A stretch of DNA of 64,000 nt, from the NCBI RefSeq assembly GCF_903772925.1, contig NZ_LR812090.1, positions 3,308,599 through 3,372,598 on the forward strand, in the 5' to 3' direction. Each line of letters begins with the position of its first letter. Positions within the stretch are counted from its first letter, which is position 1. This DNA comes from Alteromonas macleodii (GTDB lineage Bacteria > Pseudomonadota > Gammaproteobacteria > Enterobacterales > Alteromonadaceae). The position numbers were made by a program, and so were the translations under genes. This document shows positions 1 through 9,892 of the stretch, one piece after another. Under the pieces are notes generated by a model. It was not told where the DNA came from and made no database searches. It saw only the letters and a program-made list of their open reading frames with translations.

Positions 1-52
1 TGTAGAGGCAAGTTGTTGATTTCTTGTGGTACCAGGGGAGCACGTCATTTCA

Positions 53-1201
53 ATGTGTCTTTTTCAAACTACTCAGTATCAACAAAGACCTTTTACACTT
101 AAAAATACTTTCAAGGCGTGCCGTTTTTTTGCACTAATCACTTTGTTTTATTGTGTAACAAGTCATGCAGAAGCTAGTGAAGCCAAGCTCGGTTTAGCTA
201 CGCAACTGGGTGCGTTCGAGGAAGTAAAAAGCCTTGTTTTTTCTGACCCTTATTCAAGCCTTCCGCAATATGAGGTGTCTCGCAAAAACTTTGATATCAA
301 CGGCGAGAATGTACTGTTGAAACATGCTCAAAGGACCCTTTCATCAAATGCAAATTTTATCGAATTAGACACCAAACATAAGCTACTTCAAGCCAACGGA
401 ATTTGCTTTGCTGGTACTTGGAAGATGAGTCAAAACAGCCCTTACACTGGCCTGTTTCAAGCGGGCACAGAGGTACCTATTATTGTTAGGGCATCCGTCA
501 GTTTAAGCGGAACAAAACAGCGGGATAAACGTGCATTTGGTGTAGCGCTTAAGCTTTTTCCTTATGCCCATAGTGCACTTACTGAGAACATATTTCTTAT
601 GCACTCTCTTGGCGGTACAAAAACAAAGCATGTTGCAAATTTGCCTATGACTAACGAACCAGCGCTTGGTGAACTGCCTCCTTTTAGCCAATTGCTTACC
701 GCTTATCGGTTGGAAAGCGATCTTGAGAAAGCCGATAAAGCGTTTAGCGGTAAAAAAGCCAATGCGCGGTTTAGACCAGTTTCTCATTTAGCCGCGGTAA
801 AGGTTGGGGATGCAAACTCTAGATTGACGGGGCATACAGAAGAAAGTACGCCAAAGCTGAGCATTTCAGCGCCAACTGCATCGAAAGAAATCAAATTAGA
901 GCGCGAACTTGAAGTAAAAAGCGAAGCTGATACAAAAACCGAAATACAAGGCCCTCACTGGTTAAGAGCTGCATTACGGCCAGATACACCGCTGGTAGAC
1001 GAAGACGACTTTCGAGATGAATTGTCACTACAGCATTACCCCAATCAGACGCTGTCTTGGGTTTTATCTGCAGCCAATTTTAACGATGCAGGAATAGATA
1101 AAGCGCATTGGCAACAAATTGGCGAAATTATATTAACCGAGTCGGTTGTTTCGCTTACCTGCGATACAAAGCTTCACTTTAATCACCCCGCAATCAAATG
1201 A
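53..1201 (+). CDS. Secreted catalase-like protein of unknown function
   Basis: About 382 residues from the ATG at 53. An upstream GTG at 26 is possible, but an AGGGGAG stretch at 34-40 favours the ATG. The N-terminus carries a hydrophobic segment ending in SHAEA, which reads as a signal peptide, so the protein is probably periplasmic. The middle (GICFAGTW, then VPIIVRASVSLSGT and DKRAFGVALKLFP) resembles the core that precedes the heme pocket in catalase-fold proteins. The C-terminus (HWQQIGEI, CDTKLHFNHP) resembles uncharacterised catalase-like proteins. I do not see the canonical catalase heme-ligand tyrosine motif, so catalase activity is not claimed. Fold assignment is an inference from motif similarity; function is unknown. 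Confidence 0.6.
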   Translation: MCLFQTTQYQQRPFTLKNTFKACRFFALITLFYCVTSHAEASEAKLGLATQLGAFEEVKSLVFSDPYSSLPQYEVSRKNFDINGENVLLKHAQRTLSSNANFIELDTKHKLLQANGICFAGTWKMSQNSPYTGLFQAGTEVPIIVRASVSLSGTKQRDKRAFGVALKLFPYAHSALTENIFLMHSLGGTKTKHVANLPMTNEPALGELPPFSQLLTAYRLESDLEKADKAFSGKKANARFRPVSHLAAVKVGDANSRLTGHTEESTPKLSISAPTASKEIKLERELEVKSEADTKTEIQGPHWLRAALRPDTPLVDEDDFRDELSLQHYPNQTLSWVLSAANFNDAGIDKAHWQQIGEIILTESVVSLTCDTKLHFNHPAIK

Positions 1202-1212
1202 CACTGGATAAT

Positions 1213-1226
1213 TCCGTTTAAACGGA
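1213..1226. repeat. 14-bp perfect palindrome
   Basis: TCCGTTTAAACGGA lies 12 bases after the stop of the catalase-like gene and about 90 bases before the PepSY gene. It could be a small terminator hairpin or an operator. No T-run follows it, so terminator function is weakly supported. Confidence 0.4.
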
Positions 1227-1314
1227 TAAACCTCGCGCTAGACGGTTTTTACTGCCTATCGAGATTACCGTATAGTATGCGGTGTATTTTTCGTTTTGTT
1301 TTAAGTGTTGTTTC

Positions 1315-1860
1315 ATGTCCGCTTCCTTTCGCAAAAACAGTCGCAGTATTCACTTGTGGCTGTCGCTGGTTATTTTTATCCCTGTGATCATTGTTATCGC
1401 TAGCGGCTTGTTATTGCAGGTTAAAAAAGAATTCGACTGGATCCAACCGCCTACGCAAAAAGTGCAAAAAGGCCAAAACAACGCGCCTACGCTGCCCTTT
1501 GATGAAGTGCTTGATGCTGTAAAACAGGTGCCTCATGTTAACTTAAATAGGTGGGACGATATCGACCGTTTAGATGTTCGCCCCGGAAAAGGCATCATAA
1601 AAGTACGCGGCAAGAACCATTGGGAAGTGCAGCTTGATGCCCAAAGCGGCGATGTGCTTCAGGTTGCCTACCGACGCACAGACACCATCGAAGCCATTCA
1701 TGACGGCAGCTGGTTCTTTGAAGGCGCCAAGCTATGGCTGTTTCTACCTGCTGCTCTGTTACTTTTTGTGCTGTGGGTTACCGGCCTTTTCATGTTGTAC
1801 ACCACCCTGAAAAGCAAATACCGAAAAAAGAAATACCGCCAGCCACTTAACAACTCATAG
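1315..1860 (+). CDS. PepSY-associated membrane protein
   Basis: About 181 residues starting at the ATG at 1315 (MSASFRKNSR); an upstream in-frame ATG at 1282 would add 11 unlikely residues. The layout is a short basic N-terminus with RSIHLWLS, a first membrane helix at about residues 15-36, a periplasmic PepSY-like domain of about 100 residues, and a second helix near residue 145 followed by a lysine/arginine-rich cytoplasmic tail. Proteins of this type often sit beside siderophore TonB receptors and are suspected to help iron release or reduction. Here the stop overlaps by six bases the 3' end of a convergent TonB receptor, which fits that theme, but they are not in one operon. The exact function is unknown. 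Confidence 0.8.
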   Translation: MSASFRKNSRSIHLWLSLVIFIPVIIVIASGLLLQVKKEFDWIQPPTQKVQKGQNNAPTLPFDEVLDAVKQVPHVNLNRWDDIDRLDVRPGKGIIKVRGKNHWEVQLDAQSGDVLQVAYRRTDTIEAIHDGSWFFEGAKLWLFLPAALLLFVLWVTGLFMLYTTLKSKYRKKKYRQPLNNS

Positions 1861-4017
1861 TTGGTAAGTGATGGCTAGCTGTACACTTTCCCCTTGAGCA
1901 AACGCGGCCTTGTCATCTGCACTGGTGTAGTAGACTTGGTTAGTGAGGTTACTCCAGCTTGCTTGAAGTTGCATATCCTCACTTAACTGCCAGTTTGCGC
2001 CAATATCTAGGGTAAAAACATCGCTAAGGGCTCGTTCGCCGTCTGCAATGTTTGTCTTACTGGCCCGATAGCTTAGTACCGTAAAAAAGCGCGTGGCTTG
2101 CCAATTAACACCTACATCTAGGCGCTGATTGTTTGCCGGTATATCTGCAATGGTGTTTCCCAAGTTATCTTCACCGCTAATCCACATGCCACTAAGTCGA
2201 GCATCTAAGATGCTATCTTGTGATTGCCAGCTAACCTGATAGCTTGCGCCTTCTATGGATGCACTATCTAAATTAGCATATTGAAGTACATCTTCAGTAA
2301 CTGTAATACGTTCAATATAGTTATCAATTTGCTGATGAAACACTTCAATCGAGCCCTGAATGTGTTTTGCCCTATAGGCCACGGTTAGCTGTTTATTAAG
2401 GGCTTGTTCGGTTTCAAGCTGTGTACTACCCAGCACTGTACCTCGAGGCGTTTCCCCAGCAAAGAAACGCTCAGTTAACGATGGGTTTCGAAATGCACTA
2501 GAAACATACAGGCTAGCCGCCCAACGGGGAGAAAGCTGATAGTTTGCGCCCAAATAGCCACTAAAATTTGTAGTTGATTGCGACCTACTAGGCTGGACAT
2601 TATTAAGCTGGACATCATTAGGCTGGGCATTATTAGGCTGAGTTGCGCTGGCACCTGAATCATCAGACTGTCGCTGCCAATCAACCCTTGTACCGATAGC
2701 AACTGAAAAGCTTTGCCACTGGCGTGAAGCATCAACGACGGCTGCAGTATTAATTTCACTGGCATCAAGCGTACGCACTTCATAGGCAAACTGTGGTTCA
2801 ACTGTACTTGTAGATATACCAAGTGGCGTTGCATTAGCTGGTAGGCTTTCTGCTGGCGTTAACGTAAACTCTCTTTCATCAGCCACCACGCCTTCCCGGC
2901 CGGATAGCTGAAACTGCCAGTTCAAATCCCAGCCTTTTAATTGCGAATCTGTATTGATATTGAAGCCATAATCAAACGCCTTGTTTTCGCTGTCATTTAT
3001 ACGACTCTCTGGTCGCAACACCGAGGTATCTAAGGTTGATTTATGCCACCAGATATTCCCAGCATATAAATTATCTTCAAACGCTATCTTACCAAGCCAA
3101 TGGGTATTATTTGGGTAGGTTGTTCTTCTGCTTTCAGGGTAGTCACTACTGGATTTACCAATATCTTTGCTATTTGAATATAGTGTCCAGACCTCTTTTA
3201 TAATGCTATTTTCAGGTCTATGCTTAAGGAACAACCCTGTTTGCTCAAATTGATCAAACAGCGGATTGCCATTCGCATCCTCGCCGTTATTCGCGCTTCT
3301 GTATGAGATATTCCAATCTGTAACCCCAGGCTTTTCTGTGCCGTTTGCGCCATTTTTGCTGCTATCTGCAGCACTGCTACCGGCATAACTCACAGCTTTC
3401 ACCTGCTGATTACTGCTGTAACCTACTCTTAAATAGGGCTCTTGCAGTGATTCAAGCTGTAAGTTCACCGCGCCGCCAATAGCGCCTGAGCCTAGATAAG
3501 TGGAAGCTGCCCCCGGTAATACGGTGGCTGACGAAATAAAATCGGGCGGAATAAAGCCTACACTAGAACCTGCGCGCCTATCGCTGACGATAGGTACACC
3601 ATCCAGCAAGGTTTGAATTCGCCACCGCGAATACCCTCGCACACCAATACTTTGTATCTGTCCCCCTTGCCCATTTAGCGATACTGACGGCGATTGAAGC
3701 AGCACATCATTGGTGTGCAAAGGCGAAACAAGACTACTTTTATCAAATTCATATTGTGGAAATATGCGTAACAGCGTTTCGTCATAATAGGGGCGCGTAG
3801 CTGTTACCGTATAGCGTTCGACACTATTGGACGGTTCGCTTTGAGCAAAGCTCGGTGTCGTTAAAAGTGATAATAAAAACGCTGCAAAAAACCGTGACGG
3901 GCATATAGATGGCGAAGATGTACAAGGCGAAGTAATAGACGTAGGTAAATCTGATAAAATTTCAATAAACATTGAAGAACGTTGAGCAGGCAAAAAAGAA
4001 AACAATAAAGGTCTCAC
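1855..4017 (-). CDS. TonB-dependent outer-membrane receptor (siderophore-type)
   Basis: 720 residues. The N-terminus is long before a hydrophobic stretch ending SFAQ, so the true start may be the internal Met at residue 16 (MFIEIL). The TonB-box/plug region follows (RYTVTATR, then SIGVRGYSRWRIQTLLDGVP and the GSGAIGGAVNL plug motif). The rest has the alternating pattern of a 22-strand barrel, ending in the aromatic-rich LAITYQL typical of outer-membrane insertion. Such receptors import ferric siderophores, heme or vitamins using TonB/ExbBD energy; the substrate cannot be read from sequence. A 10-bp perfect inverted repeat lies just upstream of the start and may be its operator. Confidence 0.88.
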   Translation of the reverse strand: MRPLLFSFLPAQRSSMFIEILSDLPTSITSPCTSSPSICPSRFFAAFLLSLLTTPSFAQSEPSNSVERYTVTATRPYYDETLLRIFPQYEFDKSSLVSPLHTNDVLLQSPSVSLNGQGGQIQSIGVRGYSRWRIQTLLDGVPIVSDRRAGSSVGFIPPDFISSATVLPGAASTYLGSGAIGGAVNLQLESLQEPYLRVGYSSNQQVKAVSYAGSSAADSSKNGANGTEKPGVTDWNISYRSANNGEDANGNPLFDQFEQTGLFLKHRPENSIIKEVWTLYSNSKDIGKSSSDYPESRRTTYPNNTHWLGKIAFEDNLYAGNIWWHKSTLDTSVLRPESRINDSENKAFDYGFNINTDSQLKGWDLNWQFQLSGREGVVADEREFTLTPAESLPANATPLGISTSTVEPQFAYEVRTLDASEINTAAVVDASRQWQSFSVAIGTRVDWQRQSDDSGASATQPNNAQPNDVQLNNVQPSRSQSTTNFSGYLGANYQLSPRWAASLYVSSAFRNPSLTERFFAGETPRGTVLGSTQLETEQALNKQLTVAYRAKHIQGSIEVFHQQIDNYIERITVTEDVLQYANLDSASIEGASYQVSWQSQDSILDARLSGMWISGEDNLGNTIADIPANNQRLDVGVNWQATRFFTVLSYRASKTNIADGERALSDVFTLDIGANWQLSEDMQLQASWSNLTNQVYYTSADDKAAFAQGESVQLAITYQL

Positions 4018-4021
4018 TAAC

Positions 4022-4052
4022 CGATACGTACGAATAATAGAAGTACGTATCG
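4022..4052. promoter_or_regulatory. Perfect 10-bp inverted repeat upstream of TonB receptor
   Basis: CGATACGTAC at 4022-4031 and its exact reverse complement GTACGTATCG at 4043-4052 are separated by 11 bases. The element begins only 5 bases upstream of the receptor's annotated start on the minus strand, and no T-run follows in that direction. This placement suggests an operator or a 5'-UTR hairpin rather than a terminator. It does not match a Fur box by eye. Confidence 0.5.
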
Positions 4053-4067
4053 AAAAATTTGGTTAAA

Positions 4068-4107
4068 AAATGAAAAGAAAAACGCGGCAGTAATGCTACT
4101 GCCGCGT
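4068..4107 (-). terminator. Rho-independent terminator after the BNR-repeat gene
   Basis: An 11-bp perfect stem (4082-4092 with 4097-4107) closes a four-base loop. Read on the minus strand it is followed by a T-rich run (TTTTTCTTTTCATTTTTT). It lies about 40 bases past the stop of the gene ending at 4147 and separates it from the TonB receptor. Confidence 0.88.
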
Positions 4108-4146
4108 GTTAAGCCCAACTAGACTAAAAATCAGGCTAGTCGGCCG

Positions 4147-7100
4147 CTATTTAGCGATTACAGGAAGACCTGTTGTCCACGGTCCCCCAGCATCAACCAC
4201 AGCTTGTTGCAGCTTAGGTACAGCAGTATTTTGTAGAGTACTGATGCGCGTAACTACGCTATCTAAGCTATCTTGAGCATAGCTAAGCTGATCTTTGTGC
4301 TGCTGTGTAGGACCATAAGATGAACCTAACGCAGAACGTGCATAGCGCAGGCGACTCATGATATTCGCCGGCTTGATGCCCATTTTATCGCGAGATTTAA
4401 GACCGTAAAACGCTCTGCTCACTTCGTTTATCTCGTCTTGAATCGCAGCAAATTGAGCTTCAAGTTTAGCCACATCATTTGGCGTGCGGTCGATAGCTGT
4501 GCGCAACAGGGCCATTGTATCTTTAATCTGCGTCAGCACTGTCGTTGAAGAAAGCGCACGTTTTTGCGCATCGCTTACCTTGTCTGAATAAGAAGCAATT
4601 TCTTCATAAGTGGCACCTTCAAGTGCACCTTGAACAATAGGCTTAAGTTCAAACGAAACAGGTTCAGAAAGTGGTGTTACCTCGGCATTAACGCGCTTGA
4701 ACAAGGTAGCGGTATAGGTACCGGGCAGCGCCATCAAACCTCTATCTTTACTTTCTTTATCCGTTAGCGGACTCGTCGATGTATGCTTCATATCCCAGGT
4801 GATGCGATGTAAGCCTTTATTAACTTTACCCTCGACGCGCTTAATAACGTCTCCGTCGCTGTCGCGTACCTCAACATAGACTGCTGGCGCCGCTTCTTGA
4901 TTTTCAGCTTCCACAGCCTCCCAGCTTGGGTATTTAGGGTACTTCTTATCTTCTATTAACTTCTTCTCAGCTTCTTGGCGTTTTTCTTTTGCCGTAAGCA
5001 AGCTGTCTTTCAGATAATAGGTGAAAGTTGCACCGTGCTCAGGATTTTCGGCAACAAAGCGGTCGTCGCCGTCAGAGTCAGTGTGATTGTCATCTAGCTG
5101 GAACCATTTCACTGGGCGGCTCGGGCCAAACAAAATAGCGTCTTGCTGCATAGACTTTTCAGTTAATGAACGCAGCGGCGCGTAGTCATCAAGAATATAA
5201 ATACCCCGACCAAAAGTACCAGCCACAAGGTCATTCTCACGACGCTGTATTTTCACGTCGCGGGTTGAAATGGTCGGCATGCCACCGTCTAACTCAACCC
5301 AATCTTTACCACCATCTACCGAGAAAAACACACCAAACTCGGTACCGATAAAGAGCAAGTCTTTGTTCACATGGTCTTGCACAATACGCCAAACTAGGTG
5401 CTTCTCAGGCAGGTCTTCAGCAAGTGATGTCCAGCTTTTACCCAAGTTAGTCGATTTAATAAGATAGGGCTTGTAGTCGCCATATTTGTGATTATCCAGC
5501 GCCACATATACGGTATTAGGGTCGAACAAGTCAGCGCGAATATCATTCACATAGGAATTGGCAGGAATGCCTCTAATATCGTCTAACTCAATCTTTTTCC
5601 ACGATTTGCCGCCGTTGGTTGTAACTTGAATAATCCCGTCGTCAGTGCCTGCCCACAGAATATTTTCATCCACTGGGCTTTCAGCGAAATTGGCAATGGT
5701 GTGGAATTCGGTCATGGCATATAAGTCCCAACCGGCCTCTACCGACCAAGTGCGCCCCATTAATGGCGAGTGCATACGATTGCCGTTTTTCGTTAAATCG
5801 CCTGATACCGGCGTCCAGCTGTCACCGCGATCATCGCTACGCCACACCCGCTGCGATGCAAAGTAAATACGCGCTGGGTCATGAGCTGAAACATTTATCG
5901 GCGCGTCCCAGTTGTATCGTTCTGCCGGGTCGCCAGGAAGTGGCTGAGGCTTAATGTATACGCCTTCACGGGTTTTCATATCAACACGGGTCAAGTTACC
6001 CTGCTGCCATTGTGAATACATAATATCAGGGTTGCCAGGCTCTACTGCTGGGCCGTGTCCGTCACCACCTAACGTTAAGAACCAATCTTTGTTCTTTATT
6101 CCTTCTTCTCGCATAGTGCGTGAAGGGCCGCCTTGGGTAGAGTTATCCTGCGCCCCTGCGTAAATCTTGTAAAAAGGCTTTGAATCGTCTGGCGCAACTT
6201 TATAGAACTGGGTCAACGGCAAATTAGCCATAAAGCGCCAGTTCGCCATTCTATCGTGAGACATATAAATACCGCCATCAGACCCCATTAAAACAAAATC
6301 CGGGTCAGTGGGGTGAAAGGCCATCGCGTGATCGTCTACGTGCTTGCGCTTAGTATTGATAGGCGTCCATGTTTTACCGCCGTCGTCTGATACTTTACTG
6401 TAGTTGCTGGCGATATAAACACGGTCAAACTGATGCTGGTCCGCGAAAATTTCTTGATAATAGTGAGGGCCAGTACCGCCGCCTACTTCATCAGACATTT
6501 TAGTCCAGCTAGCGCCCTGATCAGCTGAGCGATAAAAGCCACCGCCGCGATTATCAGTTTCAATGGTGGCATAGATAACGTCAGGGTTCATAGGCGATAT
6601 AGCCATACCAATTTTACCCATATTTCCTTTCGGCAACCCTGTTTTAAGCTCCGTCCAGGTTTCGCCACCATCGCTAGAAGTATGAATACCAGCACCTTCG
6701 TTTGTGCCTACGTAAGCGCCGATTGAGCGCTGGCGAGCCCATGTTGCTGCATAAAGTTTATCTGGGTTGCGCGGGTCGATAAGTAAAGAGGTTACGCCCG
6801 TCCATTTATCAGCAGGCTTAAGCACTTGCTTCCAGGTTTCTCCCCCGTCGGTAGTCTTATATAAGCCGCGCTCGCCGCCGCCACTCCAAAGTGGTCCTTG
6901 AGCTGATACCCACACGATATCTGGGTTGGTAGGATGGATAATAATGTCTGAAACGTGCTCTGACTTCGACAGCCCCATGTTTTTCCAGGTTTGTCCGCCA
7001 TCTAATGATTTGTAAACACCGTCGCCGAAGCTGATGTGTCGACCGCCATTGTTTTCGCCCGTTCCCACCCAAATGATATTTGAGTTACTTGGTGCAATGG

Positions 7101-7401
7101 TTACATCGCCAATAGAATAAACAGGCTGGTCATCGAAAATGGGCTCCCACGTAGTGCCAGCGTTGGTGGTTTTCCACACACCGCCAGAGCCAACAGCGGT
7201 GTACCAAGTAGACGGGTTGTTTTGGTCAATTGCAATATCGGCTATTCGGCCCGACATATAAGCAGGGCCAATGTTTCTAAGCTCCATGGCTTTAAAGGTT
7301 GCGCTGTTGAATATGCCGTCTTTATCGTCTTTGTCTGCGTAGGTGGGTGAGCATGAAAGTGCAATTGACACCGCAACTGCCGCTTTAAGAAGCTTTTTCA
7401 T
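4147..7401 (-). CDS. Large periplasmic BNR/sortilin-like repeat protein (glycosyl-hydrolase-like)
   Basis: 1084 residues with a clear signal peptide (MKKLLKAAVAVSIALS, ending near TYA). The first about 750 residues carry at least ten Asp-box/BNR motifs of the form S-x-D-x-G-x-T-W, for example KSLDGGQTW, KTTDGGETW, SSDGGETW, RSADQGASW, RSDDRGDSW and FSVDGGKDW, which build one or two beta-propellers like the VPS10/sortilin type. The C-terminal third has a beta-sandwich-like section (VYVEVRDSDGD, GLHRITWDMKH) and a helical end. Proteins of this family are often annotated as glycosyl hydrolases, but no catalytic residues can be assigned. It is followed by a strong terminator and appears monocistronic. 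Confidence 0.85.
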   Translation of the reverse strand: MKKLLKAAVAVSIALSCSPTYADKDDKDGIFNSATFKAMELRNIGPAYMSGRIADIAIDQNNPSTWYTAVGSGGVWKTTNAGTTWEPIFDDQPVYSIGDVTIAPSNSNIIWVGTGENNGGRHISFGDGVYKSLDGGQTWKNMGLSKSEHVSDIIIHPTNPDIVWVSAQGPLWSGGGERGLYKTTDGGETWKQVLKPADKWTGVTSLLIDPRNPDKLYAATWARQRSIGAYVGTNEGAGIHTSSDGGETWTELKTGLPKGNMGKIGMAISPMNPDVIYATIETDNRGGGFYRSADQGASWTKMSDEVGGGTGPHYYQEIFADQHQFDRVYIASNYSKVSDDGGKTWTPINTKRKHVDDHAMAFHPTDPDFVLMGSDGGIYMSHDRMANWRFMANLPLTQFYKVAPDDSKPFYKIYAGAQDNSTQGGPSRTMREEGIKNKDWFLTLGGDGHGPAVEPGNPDIMYSQWQQGNLTRVDMKTREGVYIKPQPLPGDPAERYNWDAPINVSAHDPARIYFASQRVWRSDDRGDSWTPVSGDLTKNGNRMHSPLMGRTWSVEAGWDLYAMTEFHTIANFAESPVDENILWAGTDDGIIQVTTNGGKSWKKIELDDIRGIPANSYVNDIRADLFDPNTVYVALDNHKYGDYKPYLIKSTNLGKSWTSLAEDLPEKHLVWRIVQDHVNKDLLFIGTEFGVFFSVDGGKDWVELDGGMPTISTRDVKIQRRENDLVAGTFGRGIYILDDYAPLRSLTEKSMQQDAILFGPSRPVKWFQLDDNHTDSDGDDRFVAENPEHGATFTYYLKDSLLTAKEKRQEAEKKLIEDKKYPKYPSWEAVEAENQEAAPAVYVEVRDSDGDVIKRVEGKVNKGLHRITWDMKHTSTSPLTDKESKDRGLMALPGTYTATLFKRVNAEVTPLSEPVSFELKPIVQGALEGATYEEIASYSDKVSDAQKRALSSTTVLTQIKDTMALLRTAIDRTPNDVAKLEAQFAAIQDEINEVSRAFYGLKSRDKMGIKPANIMSRLRYARSALGSSYGPTQQHKDQLSYAQDSLDSVVTRISTLQNTAVPKLQQAVVDAGGPWTTGLPVIAK

Positions 7402-7827
7402 TATTATTATCCGTTGTGTGTTGGTAGAGCATAGCGCTCTGTTTAAATTGTAATATTACCAGTTATAGCATTACTAATAATTGCTTAAAGTTACAATGTA
7501 ACATACGACCAACAGCACAATAGTAGAGTTAAATACATTCAGCACTCACTATACTTTCTTTAATATTTCAATTAATCAACAACAAAACCAGTAAGATATG
7601 CTCAATAACGTCGAACCGCTACCAGCGCTTTGAATCTGCATATTTAAAGCGCCTAATTCATCACGCAATTATAAATAATCCGAAGTATGTAAAACTAAAC
7701 ATATCAAAATATGCACAAGATGGGCGGTGTTAATATTCTTTTGCTGATACACTGAATGCTTTAATTGCATTATCCTGTAGTTAGTGCCCGTTATTTCTAT
7801 TTAGTAAATGGTAGTGACATCGTTTTC
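7402..7827. promoter_or_regulatory. Divergent intergenic region with two small palindromes
   Basis: AT-rich spacer between the divergent BNR gene and the GGDEF gene. It holds AGAGC-ATAGC-GCTCT (about 7427-7441) and the 10-bp palindrome GTAATATTAC (about 7450-7459), both within 60 bases of the BNR gene start, where an operator would be expected. No gene is recognised here. Confidence 0.4.
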
Positions 7828-9813
7828 GTGAAATTAGTTTCAAGCAGCTTTTGTTTCCTTATTTTGATGCTATTACTCTGTGTACCCGTGGAGGTACGCG
7901 GGTCTTTGCCGGCTCCACAGAAACAAGACCGTTCCGTTCCAGCAACCTCTGTCAGCATTGATAAAATGAAAGAACGTGCACTGTCTTTATATAAGGCAGG
8001 GAATTATGAGCAGGCCATTTCAATATTTTCAACGATTGCTAAAGCATTAGAAAACCGAACTCGCGAAAACGACGTGTCTGCGTTGGGCAGAGCCTACACC
8101 TATATTGCACAATCATATAAAAGACTTAAGCTACGCAAGGAAACTGCGGCTTTCTACAGGAAAGCGTTAGCCACTTACAAACGCATTGATAGTAAACGCA
8201 ATATCGCGCGCACTTTAAATACCTTGGCGGAAGCCGAACGCTATCTTGGTAATTTAGATACTGCGCTGAATTTGGTCATGGAAAGCTTACGCATACACGG
8301 GACGATTGACGACCCGGAAGGGAAAGCCAAAGCGCATATGGGCGCGTCGATTATTTTGCGTTACATAGAAAATTACGAACTATCTCTTGAGCATTTAAAG
8401 CTAGCTTATGCTTATTTCAAACGTGAAAACGATGCCGTAGGAACGGCCAAAACAGCGAACGAAATAGCCCATCTTTATGTGCGCCTGGCTTCTTTTGAGG
8501 AAGCCCGGTCGTTTTATGAGGTCGCCTTAGAGTACCCAGCTGATCAACTTCCCCCTGCCACAGTAGCTACCGCTTTGCGAGAACTGGCTGGGATCGAGGC
8601 GATAGCAGCAAACTACCAAGAAGCGCGTAACTATGCTAACCGTGCTATGGCTATCTACAACACACAAAATGCACCTGAAAAGAAAACCGCTGTATTTCGA
8701 ATTATTGGTGACGCGTATAAAGGCGAAGATAACCTTACCAAGGCCATTTACAACTATCAGGCGAGCTTGAATATCGCTAACGAACTGGATAACAACTTAT
8801 TTAAAGTGAAAGCGCTTTTGCCACTGGGCGAAACATACTTTCAGCAACAAGACTTAACAGAAAGTAAACGTGCTTTTGAAACAGCGCTAACCTTTTCTGA
8901 AGACTTGCGAAACAAGACATACCGTTTGGCGGCACTCAAGGGGCTGCGAGAGGTAAGTTCTGCGTCTGGCCAGTTTCAAGCTGCCCTCGAATTTGCTGAG
9001 AAAGAATTGGCGCTAAGTGAACAGATACAGCTTGAAAACAGTGAAAAAGATTTGGAGATAGCCAAAGCCAAATTGCTGTCGTTTAAATTAGAAAACGAGG
9101 TGGAAGCACTTAAAGAACAGACTCGTTTAGATGAGCTAGAAATAGCTAGACAGAATAGTGAAATTGAAATTTCGCGAAAAGAGCAGCAAATAGCCAATCT
9201 TCAATTATCGAAAGAGCGATACGTAAAGTTAATGTTATCGCTAGTGGTTATCGTATTAGTGAGCATCGCTTTAATTTTATATCGAAGCTACAGTATGTCG
9301 CGGCGTAAAAATGCAGAGCTTCACTATCTTGCTACTCACGATTCGCTAACCGAATGCTTTAACCGGCGCTATCTGTTTGATTCATTGAGAAGTCTTTTTT
9401 CAGAATCACACGCTACAAGCTCTGCCTGTCTTGTGATGATAGATATTGATCACTTTAAAAAAATAAATGACGACTTTGGTCATAATGCAGGGGATGATGC
9501 GCTCAGAGGCGTAGCCCACGTACTGCGCCAAAACATTTCAGACGATGACGTGTTAGCGCGTTTCGGCGGAGAAGAGTTCTGTATGGTGTTGTACAACATT
9601 TCTCTAAAAGATGCCTTGACCGTCAGTGAACAAGCTCGTTCACAAGTGGAAAGTTACGGCTTTGGCGAAATAAAACTAACTTGCAGTATTGGTGTTACCT
9701 CAATTGAACTTGGCGCTTCATCACCTACAGAGCTTATAGAGCAGGCTGATAAAGCGCTTTTCTTTTCAAAGGCTAACGGACGTAACCAAGTCAACGCTTA
9801 TACCGCTACCTAG
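7828..9813 (+). CDS. TPR-repeat diguanylate cyclase (GGDEF)
   Basis: About 661 residues from the GTG at 7828, which gives a proper signal peptide (KLVSSSFCFLILMLLLC). The open frame reaches back to a TTG at 7765 that would add 21 residues. The periplasmic part has six or more TPR-like helical repeats (for example ALSLYKAGNYEQAISIF, AAFYRKALATYKRI), then a coiled coil rich in Glu/Lys, one membrane helix (about YVKLMLSLVVIVLVSIALIL) and a C-terminal GGDEF domain. The active-site motif is GGEEF with upstream DIDHFKKINDDFGH, so it should make cyclic di-GMP. The position for an inhibitory RxxD site reads SDDD, so product inhibition at an I-site is probably absent. TPR sensors suggest a protein or peptide ligand in the periplasm. 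Confidence 0.9.
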   Translation: MKLVSSSFCFLILMLLLCVPVEVRGSLPAPQKQDRSVPATSVSIDKMKERALSLYKAGNYEQAISIFSTIAKALENRTRENDVSALGRAYTYIAQSYKRLKLRKETAAFYRKALATYKRIDSKRNIARTLNTLAEAERYLGNLDTALNLVMESLRIHGTIDDPEGKAKAHMGASIILRYIENYELSLEHLKLAYAYFKRENDAVGTAKTANEIAHLYVRLASFEEARSFYEVALEYPADQLPPATVATALRELAGIEAIAANYQEARNYANRAMAIYNTQNAPEKKTAVFRIIGDAYKGEDNLTKAIYNYQASLNIANELDNNLFKVKALLPLGETYFQQQDLTESKRAFETALTFSEDLRNKTYRLAALKGLREVSSASGQFQAALEFAEKELALSEQIQLENSEKDLEIAKAKLLSFKLENEVEALKEQTRLDELEIARQNSEIEISRKEQQIANLQLSKERYVKLMLSLVVIVLVSIALILYRSYSMSRRKNAELHYLATHDSLTECFNRRYLFDSLRSLFSESHATSSACLVMIDIDHFKKINDDFGHNAGDDALRGVAHVLRQNISDDDVLARFGGEEFCMVLYNISLKDALTVSEQARSQVESYGFGEIKLTCSIGVTSIELGASSPTELIEQADKALFFSKANGRNQVNAYTAT

Positions 9814-9892
9814 TTAGCGATTGCTTGTATTACTCGATTCCCAGTTACCCGATTTCCCAAGTCGAAAAGTTAAAACGAAAAATAAGCTGCCT

